A DNA stretch of 64,000 nucleotides from Viola odorata (lineage: Eukaryota > Streptophyta > Magnoliopsida > Malpighiales > Violaceae), in assembly GCA_963691705.1 (NCBI GenBank), contig OY829542.1, forward strand, positions 24,972,579-25,036,578, in the 5' to 3' direction. The notes beneath the pieces were generated by a model. That model was not told where the DNA came from, searched no databases, and was given only the letters and a program-made list of their open reading frames with translations. The translations under genes and the position numbers were made by a program. Shown in pieces: positions 50,693-63,000 of the stretch (position 1 is the stretch's first letter; every line of letters begins with the position of its first letter).

Positions 50693-52466
50693 AGCTGTTC
50701 TCTAGGTTGGTTTCTTGTGTTTCTCTCATCCTTTCTGCCATTAAAATCGCTTCCCCTTTGGTCATTTCTTTTCGTTTGTTCTGGTCAGAAATTTCTTTCC
50801 AGGAGTCAGTTTTTGAGTCTGTTTCCTTTTCTGATCTGGGTCTGTTTTCTACGTCAGAAAAATCTGAAAATTTCTGTGCTTAAACATCTTTCTGTGTAGA
50901 GAAACTTTTGTGTTTTGGTCTGCTGCTAACTCAGTGATCTTGGTACACTTTTCGGCCTTGGAAGAAAAGTGTGCAGAAATCGCGCGAGTAAAACAGTCTG
51001 GTGTTGTGAGTCTGTTTTGAGTCCTTTCCACTTGGAATTTCAGTTTCATTTCTTCTACAAAGTTGTAGATCTTCGTCTTTAGAGTCTGTCCTGTGATTTA
51101 CGTAACTTTTGGGCCACATTTGGGCTGTTTTAAGGTTCATAGAGCGAAAGTTGTGCTTGGTGTTCTTCATGTTCATCTTGTGTTCTTGAGACTTTTGAGT
51201 TTTGATCTTTAGTGACCCATTAATTCCGAAAATCTGTGTTTGATGAATTGTTTTCTTCAATTTATTTAATTCAACCAAAATTGGTGATTGGTGCTTTCAT
51301 TTGTTCATCCATTTGAGAGACAAGTGTCTTGTGTGCCATGTGTAGGATGTGGTCCCATTTTGTTGTTATGTGGAGGTGTCCTCTAAAATACTAGCCCATA
51401 TTAATCCACCTATTCTTCATTTCAGCCTAGTATTTCATATAGGATATGCATAGAATATTCTTCTAGATATTTTATCACCTCACACTTGCCACCTCACTTG
51501 ACACCTCACTTGCCACCTCACTTAAATTTGCCACCTCATCACTAGTGCCACCTCATCAAATTTTTGGCACCTAGTGAAAATTTTTCAAACACTAAAACTA
51601 CTTGTCTTTCACTTCTTATTTCAATACTACATGTCATACAAGTGAGTTCTCTTCACTCATTGCAACAAAAAAAAAGGGAAAAGAAAGGAACTAAAACATA
51701 GATCAAAAAAAAAAAAAAAAAAAAAGAGATCAAGTTCCTAATTCAAAAAAAAAAAAAGAAATTGCAATTGAGTCAAAAGCAAGAGACTACTAGTGTATGA
51801 TCCCATTAGAAGTGTAGTAGTTTACATTTAGGTGTGCATTTGTTTGAAATTCGGTTTTCACTTGTGTGAAGGAAACTTTCTGTTTTGATTTTTCTTAGCT
51901 AGTTTCTTTCTAGTTTCGGCCTTTGCCATTTATGAGAGCTTCTTTGCTCTGTTTGTTCTGAAATTTCTTGGGATGAAACTTCAGCCTGAGTAGAACAACT
52001 CTTATGTTTTGGTCTTCGGCTAATTCTGTCTTGTTCCCATACATATCGTCAACTTAAAATCAGTGTGCAGTTTTCACCCGAAATTTCAGTTTTGAGTGTA
52101 TCTTTTCAATTGTGGTTTTCTCTTCTTATTTCCTTGAGTCTGGTCTTGAGTAGCTTGTCTTGGTGTCTTCCTTTCTTTGTTTCCACACACCTATCTATCC
52201 ACTCTAAGTCAATTTGGTGATCAAAATCAAGTGTCTCTTCTTGATCACTAATTTGGCTTTCTTTCACCTTTCTTTCTAGCCTTGTTTTCCTTGCTTCTTC
52301 CGTGTGCCTTAGTGAGTCTTTGAGTCATTATTGGCTTCGGTTTGGCTTGGGCTTGAGAGAATATTGTGAGATTATTAGAGTGATAAACACGAGTGAAACA
52401 CGTGAGGGAGGGACTAACCCATTTAGCTATTCAATTGTGTTTGTTTCCTTTTGTAGGAATTTTTCT
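50693..52466 (+). other. Non-coding internal region of the young element
   Basis: No supported coding frame. It is T-rich, with A tracts at 51667-51725 and 51745-51760, and a short repeat 'cacctcacttgccacctcactt' near 51480-51560. A splice-acceptor-like TTTCCTTTTGTAG (to 52456) precedes the ATG at 52467, suggesting that this leader may be spliced. Confidence 0.5.
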
Positions 52467-53438
52467 ATGTCTTCCTACATACCGCCGCATTTGAGGGTTG
52501 CTCCTACTAGCCACGCATCTTGGTATCATGTTGAGCAGCCCCCCCACCTTGACCGTAGCCATGAGTACTTCACCAAGGCTGCCCCATCCCCATACCTTGG
52601 CACCTCACCTTTCGCCTTGAGGATGGCTCCAATTCTAGCGCGCTTGGACAGAAGCACTCAAGCCATGACAAACACCATGGGCGCAATGACACTTATATGT
52701 GATAACCTACGGGTTTCCGGCTACCTTGGGCAATGTGAAGAGGTTAGCGTTTGCCCTCCCGATTGGCACTCTATTGATGATATGTTAGATCCAATTGAGG
52801 AGGAGGTGTATACATCCGAATTGCCATCACTTATTGAGGTTGAGTCGACTCCGTTGGAGGAGAAGCTACTATTTTTGGATGAGTCTACGTCGGATTGCCT
52901 TGAGGCAGCCGTTCATTGCTTTCCCTTGCAGTGCACATTTCAGTCCTTGGGCAGTGCATTATCCATCATTCCGAGGGTGCCTCGGCATAGATTTGTCGAC
53001 CCATTTCTTCTTGGTTTAGGACAGATTGGTCGTGCACTTTTCCTTCCATTTGAGGCGCCTTCAAGGGGCCTCACGGTCCAGCCCCCTACTAGGAGTTCGC
53101 ACCTGATCCGAGTTACCTCCTTGCCCCGTCGTGGCACATCTTTGATTGTTCTTGGCTGTTTTCTGTCCGCACCTACACGTCTTCCTCGAGGAAGGCCCCC
53201 ACCTTGGCCTATATTCACCGAGAGTTGTTGTTGGAGGGTTCCGTGTGTAGACACCAGCCGTGAGCATGCCTTGGCCCGTTCCGCCTTTCGAGGGATAGAC
53301 CTTATAGATTCGGGGTCGAATCTCCTCCAAGGCGGAGGGGATGATATGAGCTTAAAGGCTCTCACTCTACTTTCGGAACCCCCCCACCCTCCAAAGCTTA
53401 GATTCGAGGACGAATCTCTTCAAAGGGGGATGGGATGA
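52467..53438 (+). CDS. Uncharacterised ORF of the non-autonomous element (gag-remnant candidate)
   Basis: 323 codons from ATG 52467 (MSSYIPPHLRVAPTSHASWY); the same frame is open upstream to 52302. I chose 52467 because it follows an acceptor-like TTTTGTAG and begins a more protein-like composition. The N-terminal half is Pro/His/Ser-rich. A middle part is acidic (DDMLDPIEEEVYTSELPSL). The C-terminal part is Arg/Pro-rich, passes through the polypurine tract as GGGDD, and ends at a stop inside the 3' LTR. I recognise no capsid, zinc-knuckle or enzyme motif. It may be a remnant of gag joined to the end of pol, or not a protein gene at all. The frame is intact, as expected for a young insertion. 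Confidence 0.4.
   Translation: MSSYIPPHLRVAPTSHASWYHVEQPPHLDRSHEYFTKAAPSPYLGTSPFALRMAPILARLDRSTQAMTNTMGAMTLICDNLRVSGYLGQCEEVSVCPPDWHSIDDMLDPIEEEVYTSELPSLIEVESTPLEEKLLFLDESTSDCLEAAVHCFPLQCTFQSLGSALSIIPRVPRHRFVDPFLLGLGQIGRALFLPFEAPSRGLTVQPPTRSSHLIRVTSLPRRGTSLIVLGCFLSAPTRLPRGRPPPWPIFTESCCWRVPCVDTSREHALARSAFRGIDLIDSGSNLLQGGGDDMSLKALTLLSEPPHPPKLRFEDESLQRGMG
53324..53341 (+). other. Outer polypurine tract
   Basis: CTCCAAGGCGGAGGGGA directly before the LTR start at 53342. The inner tract CAAAGGGGGATGGGA lies at 53421-53435, before the second start at 53436. Confidence 0.65.
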
Positions 53439-54091
53439 TATGAGCTTAAAGGCTCTAACTCGTTTCTCTTGTCTTGCCTTCCGTCTAGGCCAAGACTGCT
53501 GTCTAGGGAAAACCTTCGGTCTAGGCCAAGACTCCCATCTAGGGCGAACCTACTGTCTAGGCCAAGACTCCCGTCTAGGCCGAACCTACTGTCTAGGCCA
53601 AGACTGTTGGCCGAAGCCCATCCTCCAAGCCCATCTTCATTGCTGCCAAGGCCAAGCCCCTTTGTCTAAGGGTGTAAGGGTAATTTACACATTGTTAGGT
53701 TTTAGTATTTAAAGTGCAAACATTTCATTTCAGCACTTGTCTTTGATTTGAATGTTATTTCTCTAAGACCAAACCCTAGTGTAGCTTAGGTAATTTAGGG
53801 TTCTTAAAACCAGCACTTCATCTTCTTTACTTTGTAACAAGGTTGCTCAAGCAAGTTCTTGAGAGGGTTTGTTGGGTATTGAAGTTATATACTTATTGTT
53901 CATCTAAACACTCTCCTTTTCATCCATTAATCCGCTGCACAATCCGCACTCCTTCTAGCGACGTTATCCTCTCCATTTAAACACCTTCATTCGTTCATCC
54001 AAACCAGCAACCAACCTCTCACAAGAGGACTAGATCCGGTTTCAGCTCCATTCCGTTCATCTTCTCCAAAACAGAAGTTGAGCCCTTATCA
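53342..54091 (+). repeat. 3' LTR of the non-autonomous element
   Basis: Same length as the 5' LTR. It differs at 'ggctcTaactcg' (C in the 5' copy), 'ctaggGAaaacc' (TC) and 'atttacAcattg' (C). The TATA-like box is at 53706-53713. It ends TTATCA, followed at once by the satellite unit 'caaggaggcactcgc'. Confidence 0.88.
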
Positions 54092-57000
54092 CAAGGAGGC
54101 ACTCGCTCACATGGAGGCATCACATATCACATGGAGGCATCGCTCACATGGAGGTACTCGCTCATATGGAGGCATCACAAATCACATGGAGGCACACACT
54201 CACCTGGAGGCACTCGCTCACATGGAGGCACCACTAACATGGCGGCATCACATGGAGGCACTCGCTCACATGGAGGCACTCGCTCACATGGAGGCACCGC
54301 TCACATGGAGGCATCACAAATCACATGGAGGCATCGCTCACATGGACGCACTCGCTCACATGGAGGCACTCGCTCACATGGACGCATCACAAATCACATG
54401 GAGACATCGCTCACATGGACGCACTCACTCACATGGAGGCACTCGCTCACATGGAGGCATCACATATCACATGGAGGCATCGCTCACATGGACGCACTCG
54501 CTCACATGGAGGCATCACAAATCACATAGAGACATCACTCACATGGAGGCACCCGCTCACATGGAGGCACTCGCTCACATGGAGGCATCACAAATCACAT
54601 AGAGGCATCGCTCACATGGAGGCACTCGCTCACATGGAGGCATCACAAATCACATGGAGGTATCGCTCACATGGAGGCACTCGCTCACATGGAGGCATCA
54701 CAAATCACATAGACGCATCGCTCACATGGACGCAGTCGCTCATATAGAGACACTCGCACACATGGAGGCACCACTAACATGGCGGCATCACAAATCACAT
54801 GGAGGCATCGCTCCCATGGAGGCACTCGCTCATATGGAGGCATCACAAATCACATGGAGGCATCGCTCACATGGAGGCACTCGCTCACATGGAGGCACCG
54901 CTCACATGGAGGCACCGCTCACATGGAGGCATCACAAATCACATGGAGGCATCGCTCACATGGACGCACTCGATCACATGGAGGCACTCGCTCACATGGA
55001 GGCATCACAAATCACATGGAGGCATCGCTCACATGGACGCACTCGCTCACATGGAGGCACTCGCTCACATGGAGGCATCACATATCACATGGAGGCATCG
55101 CTCACATGGACGCACTCGCTCACATGGAGGCATCACAAATCACATAGAGACATCACTCACATGGAGGCACCCGCTCACATGGAGGCACTCGCTCAAATGG
55201 AGGCATCACAAATCACATAGAGGCATCGCTCACATGGAGGCACTCGCTCACATGGAGGCACTCGCTCACATGGAGGCATCACAAATCACATGGAGGTATC
55301 GCTCACATGGAGGCACTCGCTCACATAGAGGCATCACAAATCACATAGAGGCATCGCTCACATGGACGCAGTCGCTCATATAGAGACACTCGCACACATG
55401 GAGGCACCACTAACATGGCGGCATCACAAATCACATGGAGGCATCGCTCCCATGGAGGCACTCGCTCATATGGAGGCATCACAAATCACATGGAGGCATG
55501 GCTCACATGGACGCACTCGCTCACATGGAGGCACCACTAACATGGCGGCATCACAAATCACATGTAGGCAACGCTCACATGGAGGCACCACAAATCACAT
55601 AGAGGCATCGCTCACATGGAGGCACTCGCTCACATGGAGGCATCACAAATCACATGGAGGCATCGCTCACATGGACGCACTCGCTCACATGGAGGCACTC
55701 GCTCACATGGAGGCATCACAAATCACATAGAGGCATCGCTCACATGGACGCAGTCGCTCATATAGAGACACTCGCTCACATGGAGGCACCACTAACATGG
55801 CGGATCACAAATCACGTGGAGGCATCGCTCACATGGAGGCACTCGTTCACATGGAGGCATCACAAATCACATGGTGGCATCACTCACATGGACGCACTCG
55901 CTCACATGGAGGCATCACAAATCACATTGAGACATCACTCACATGGAGGCACTCGCTCACATGGAGGCATCACAAATAACATGGAGGCATCGCTCACATG
56001 GACGCACCACAAATCACATAGAGGCACTCGCTCACATGGAGTCATCACAAATCACATAGAGACATCACTCACATGGAGGCACTCGCTCACATGGAGGAAT
56101 CACAAGTCACATGGAGGCGCTCGCTCACATGGAGGTACTCGTTCACAAGGAGACACTCGCTCCCATGGAGGCACTCGCTCACATGGAGGCATCGCTCGCA
56201 TAGAGGCACTCGCTCACATGGAGGCATCACAAATCACATGGAGGCATCGCTCACATGGACAAACTCGCTCACATGGAGGCATCACAAATCACATAAAGAC
56301 ATCACTCACATGGAGGCACTCGCTCACATGGAGGCATCCCAAATCACATGGAGGCATCACTCACATGGACACACCACAAATCACATAGAGGCACTCGCTC
56401 ACATGGACGCATCACAAATCACATAGAGATATCGCTCTCATAGAGGCATCAGAAATCTCATAGAGGCATCGCTCACATGTAGGCATCACAAGTCACATGG
56501 AGGCATCGCTCACATGGAGGCATCACAAATCACATAGAGGCATCGTTCATATGGACGCACTCGCTCACATGGAGGCACTAGCTCACATAGAGGCACCACT
56601 AACATGGCGGCATCACAAATCACATGGAGGTATCGCTCACATGGAGGCACTCGCTCACATGGAGGCACTCGCTCACATGGAGGCATCACATATCACATGG
56701 AGGCATCGCTCACATGGAGGTACTCGCTCATATGGAGGCATCACAAATCACATGGAGGCACACACTCACTTGGAGGCACTCGCTCACATGGAGGCACCAC
56801 TAACATGGCGGCATCACATGGAGGCACTCGCTCACATGGAGGCACTCCCTCACATGGAGGCATCACAAATCACATGGAGGCATCGCTCACATGGACGCAC
56901 TCGCTCACATGGAGGCACTCGCTCACATGGAGGCATCACAAATCACATGGAGGCATCGCTCACATGGACGCACTCGCTCACATGGAGTCACTCGCTCACA

Positions 57001-60000
57001 TGGAGGCATCACATATCACATGGAGGCATCGCTCACATGGACGCACTCGCTCACATGGAGGCATCACAAATCACATAGAGACATCACTCACATGGAGGCA
57101 CCCGCTCACATGGAGGCACTCGCTCACATGGAGGCATCACAAATCACATAGAGGCATCGCTCACATGGAGGCACTCGCTCACATGGAGGCATCACAAATC
57201 ACATGGAGGTATCGCTCACATGGAGGCACTCGCTCACATGGAGGCATCACAAATCACATAGACGCATCGCTCACATGGACGCAGTCGCTCATATAGAGAC
57301 ACTCGCACACATGGAGGCACCACTAACATGGCGGCATCACAAATCACATGGAGGCATCGCTCCCATGGAGGCACTCGCTCATATGGAGGCATCACAAATC
57401 ACATGGAGGCATCGCTCACATGGAGGCACTCGCTCACATGGAGGCACCGCTCACATGGAGGCATCACAAATCACATGGAGGCATCGCTCACATGGACGCA
57501 CTCGATCACATGGAGGCACTCGCTCACATGGAGGCATCACAAATCACATGGAGGCATCGCTCACATGGACGCACTCGCTCACATGGAGGCACTCGCTCAC
57601 ATGGAGGCATCACATATCACATGGAGGCATCGCTCACATGGACGCACTCGCTCACATGGAGGCATCACAAATCACATAGAGACATCACTCACATGGAGGC
57701 ACCCGCTCACATGGAGGCACTCGCTCACATGGAGGCATCACAAATCACATAGAGGCATCGCTCACATGGAGGCACTCGCTCACATGGCGGCACTCGCTCA
57801 CATGGAGGCATCACTAATCACATGGAGGTATCGCTCACATGGAGGCACTCGCTCACATGGAGGCATCACAAATCACATAGAGGCATCGCTCACATGGACG
57901 CAGTCGCTCATATAGAGACACTCGCACACATGGAGGCACCACTAACATGGCGGCATCACAAATCACATGGAGGCATCGCTCCCATGGAGGCACTCGCTCA
58001 TATGGAGGCATCACAAATCACATGGAGGCATGGCTCACATGGACGCACTCGCTCACATGGAGGCACCACTAACATGGCGGCATCACAAATCACATGTAGG
58101 CAACGCTCACATGGAGGCACCACAAATCACATAGAGGCATCGCTCACATGGAGGCACTCGCTCACATGGAGGCATCACAAATCACATGGAGGCATCGCTC
58201 ACATGGACGCACTCGCTCACATGGAGGCACTCGCTCACATGGAGGCATCACAATTCACATAGAGGCATCGCTCACATGGACGCAGTCGCTCATATAGAGA
58301 CACTCGCTCACATGGAGGCACCACTAACATGGCGGATCACAAATCACGTGGAGGCATCGCTCACATGGAGGCACTCGTTCACATGGAGGCATCACAAATC
58401 ACATGGTGGCATCACTCACATGGACGCACTTGCTCACATGGAGGCATCACAAATCACATGGTGGCATCACTCACATGGACGCACTTGCTCACATGGAGGC
58501 ATCACAAATCACATTGAGACATCACTCACATGGAGGTACTCGCTCACATGGAGGCATCACAAATAACATGGAGGCATCGCTCACATGGACGCACCACAAA
58601 TCACATAGAGGCACTCGCTCACATGGAGTCATCACAAATCACATAGAGACATCACTCACATGGAGGCACTCGCTCACATGGAGGAATCACAAGTCACATG
58701 GAGGCGCTCGCTTACATGGAGGCACTCGTTCACAAGGAGGCACTCGCTCCCATGGAGGCACTCGCTCACATGGAGGCATCGCTCGCATAGAGGCACTCGC
58801 TCACATGGAGGCATCACAAATCACATGGAGGCATCGCTCACATGGACAAACTCGCTCACATGGAGGCATCACAAATCACATAAAGACATCACTCACATGG
58901 AGGCACTCGCTCACATGGAGGCATCCCAAATCACATGGAGCCATCACTCACATGGACACACCACAAATCACATAGAGGCACTCGCTCACATGGACGCATC
59001 ACAAATCACATAGAGATATCGCTCTCATAGAGGCATCAGAAATCTCATAGAGGCATCGCTTACATGGAGGCATCACAAGTCACGTGGAGGCATCGCTCAC
59101 ATGGAGGCATCACAAATCACATAGAGGCATCGTTCATATGGACGCACTCGCTCACATGGAGGCACTAGCTCACATAGAGGCACCACTAACATGGCGGCAT
59201 CACAAATCACATGGAGGTATCGCTCACATGGAGGCACTCGCTCACATGGAGGCACTCGCTCACATGGAGGCATCACATATCACATGGAGGCATCGCTCAC
59301 ATGGAGGTACTCGCTCATATGGAGGCATCACAAATCACATGGAGGCACACACTCACCTGGAGGCACTCGCTCACATAGAGGCACCACTAACATGGCGGCA
59401 TCACATGGAGGCACTCGCTCACATAGAGGCACTCCCTCACATGGAGGCATCACAAATCACATGGAGGCATCGCTCACATGGATGCACTCGCTCACATGGA
59501 GGCACTCGCTCACATAGAGGCATCACAAATCACATGGAGGCATCGCTCACATGGACGCACTCGCTCACATGGAGGCACTCGCTCACATGGAGGCATCACA
59601 TATCACATGGAGGCATCGCTCACATGGACGCACTCGCTCACATGGAGGCATCACAAATCACATAGAGACATCACTCACATGGAGGCACCCGCTCACATGG
59701 AGGCACTCGCTCACATGGAGGCATCACAAATCACATAGAGGCATCGCTCACATGGAGGCACTCGCTCACATGGAGGCATCACAAATCACATGGAGGTAAC
59801 GCTCACATGGAGGCACTCGCTCACATGGAGGCATCACAAATCACATAGACGCATCGCTCACATGGACGCTGTCGCTCATATAGAGACACTCGCACACATG
59901 GAGGCACCACTAACATGGCGGCATCACAAATCACATGGAGGCATCGCTCCCATGAAGGCACTCGCTCATATGTAGGCATCACAAATCACATGGAGGCATC

Positions 60001-63000
60001 GCTCACATGGAGGCACTCGCTCACATGGAGGCACCGCTCACATGGAGGCATCACAAATCACATGGAGGCATCGCTCACATGGATGCACTCGATCACATGG
60101 AGGCACTCGCTCACATGGAGGCATCACAAATCACATGGAGGCATCGCTCACATGGACGCACTCGCTCACATGGAGGCACTCGCTCACATGGAGGCATCAC
60201 ATATCACATGGAGGCATCGCTCACATGGAAGCACTCGCTCACATGGAGGCATCACAAATCACATAGAGACATCACTCACATGGAGGCACCCGCTCACATG
60301 GAGGCACTCGCTCACATGGAGGCATCACAAATCACATAGAGGCATCGCTCACATGGAGGCACTCGCTCACATGGAGGCATCACAAATCACATGGAGGTAA
60401 CGCTCACATGGAGGCACTCGCTCACATGGAGGCATCACAAATCACATAGACGCATCGCTCACATGGACGCAGTCGCTCATATAGAGACACTCGCACACAT
60501 GGAGGCACCACTAACATGGCGGCATCACAAATCACATGGAGGCATCGCTCCCATGAAGGCACTCGCTCATCTGGAGGCATCACAAATCACATGGAGGCAT
60601 CGCTCACATGGAGGCACTCGCTCACATGGAGGCACCGCTCACATGGAGGCATCACAAATCACATGGAGGCATCGCTCACATGGATGCACTCGATCACATG
60701 GAGGCACTCGCTCACATGGAGGCATCACAAATCACATGGAGGCATCGCTCACATGGACGCACTCGCTCACATGGAGGCACTCGCTCACATGGAGGCATCA
60801 CATATCACATGGAGGCATCGCTCACATGGATGCACTCGCTCACATGGAGGCATCACAAATCACATAGAGACATTACTCACATGGAGGCACCCGCTCACAT
60901 GGAGGCACTCGCTCACATGGAGGCATCACAAATCACATAGAGGTATCGCTCACATGGAGGCACTCGCTCACATGGAGGCACTCGCTCACATGGAGGCATC
61001 ACAAATCACATGGAGGTATCGCTCACATGGAGGCACTCACTCACATGGAGGCATCACAAATCACATAGAGGCATCGCTCACATGGACGCAGTCGCTCATA
61101 TAGAGACACTCGCACACATGGAGGCACCACTAACATGGCGGCATCACAAATCACATGGAGGCATCGCTCCCATGGAGGCACTCGCTCATATGGAGGCATC
61201 ACAAATCACATGGAGGCATCGCTCACATGGACGCACTCGCTCACATGGAGGCACCACTAACATGGCGGCATCACAAATCACATGTAGGCAACGCTCACAT
61301 GGAGGCACCACAAATCACATAGAGGCATCGCTCACATGGAGGCACTCGCTCACATGGAGGCATCACAAATCACATGGAGGCATCGCTCACATGGACGCAC
61401 TCGCTCACATGGAGGCACTCGCTCACATGGAGGCATCACAAATCACATAGAGGCATCGCTCACATGGACGCAGTCGCTCATATAGAGACACTCGCTCACA
61501 TGGAGGCACCACTAACATGGCGGATCACAAATCACGTGGAGGCATCGCTCACATGGAGGCACTCGTTCACATGGAGGCATCACAAATCACATGGTGGCAT
61601 CACTCACATGGACGCACTCGCTCACATGGAGGCATCACAAATCACGTTGAGACATCACTCACATGGAGGCATCACAAATAACATGGAGGCATCGCTCACA
61701 TGGACGCACCACAAATCACATAGAGGCACTCGCTCACATGGAGTCATCACAAATCACATAGAGACATCACTCACATGGAGGCACTCGCTCACATGGAGGA
61801 ATCACAAGTCACATGGAGGCGCTCGTTCACATGGAGGCACTCGTTCACATGGAGGCATCACAAATCACATGGTGGCATCACTCACATGGACGCACTCGCT
61901 CACATGGAGGCATCACAAATCACGTTGAGACATCACTCACATGGAGGCACTCGCTCACATGGAGGCATAACAAATAACATGGAGGCAACGCTCACATGGA
62001 CGCACCACAAATCACAAAGAGGCACTCGCTCACATGGAGTCATCACAAATCACATAGAGACATCACTCACATGGAGGCACTCGCTCACATGGAGGAATCA
62101 CAAGTCACATGGAGGCGCTCGCTCACATGGAGGCACTCGTTCACAAAGAGGCACTCGCTCCCATGGAGGCACTCGCTCACATGGAGGCATCGCTCGCATA
62201 GAGGCACTCGCTCAGATGGAGGCATCACAAATCACATGGAGGCATCGCTCACATGGACAAACTCGATCACATGGAGGCATCACAAATCACATAAAAACAT
62301 CACTCACATGGAGGCACTCGCTCACATGGAGGCATCCCAAATCACATGGAGGCATCACTCACATGGACGCACCACAAATCACATAGAGGCACTCGCTCAC
62401 ATGGACGCATCACAAATCATATAGAGATATCGCTCTCATAGAGGCATCAGAAATCTCATAGAGGCATCGCTCACATGGAGGCATCACAAGTCACATGGAG
62501 GCATCGCTCACATGGAGGCGCTCGCTCACGTGGAGGCATCACAAATCACATAGAGGCATCGTTCATATGGATGCACTCGCTCACATGGAGGCACTAGCTC
62601 ACATAGAGGCACCACTAACATGGCGGCATCACAAATCACATGGAGGTATCGCTCACATGGAGGCACTCGCTCACATGGAGGCATCATAAATCACATAGAC
62701 GCATCGCTCACATGGACGCAGTCGCTCATATAGAGACACTCGCACACATGGAGGCACCACTAACATGGCGGCATCACAAATCACATGGAGGCATCGCTCC
62801 CATGGAGGCACTCGCTCATATGGAGGCATCACAAATCACATGGAGGCATCGCTCACATGGAGGCACTCGCTCACATGGAGGCACCGCTCACATGGAGGCA
62901 TCACAAATCACATGGAGGCATCGCTCACATGGACGCACTCGATCACATGGAGGCATCGCTCACATGGAGGCATCACAAACCACATGGAGGCATCGCTCAC

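Larger units (their letters stand above)
49926..54091 (+). mobile_element. Young non-autonomous LTR retrotransposon inside the satellite
   Basis: Two 750-bp direct LTRs (49926-50675, 53342-54091), each starting TGATATGAGC and ending CCCTTATCA, flank 2666 bp of internal DNA with a primer-site-like start and a polypurine tract before the 3' LTR. No protease, RT, RNase H or integrase motif is present, so mobilisation would need enzymes from another element. It resembles a large retrotransposon derivative. The flanks are satellite on both sides; the flanking pentamers are CTCGC and CAAGG, so no target duplication is visible. Four LTR differences in 750 positions point to recent insertion. Confidence 0.88.
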
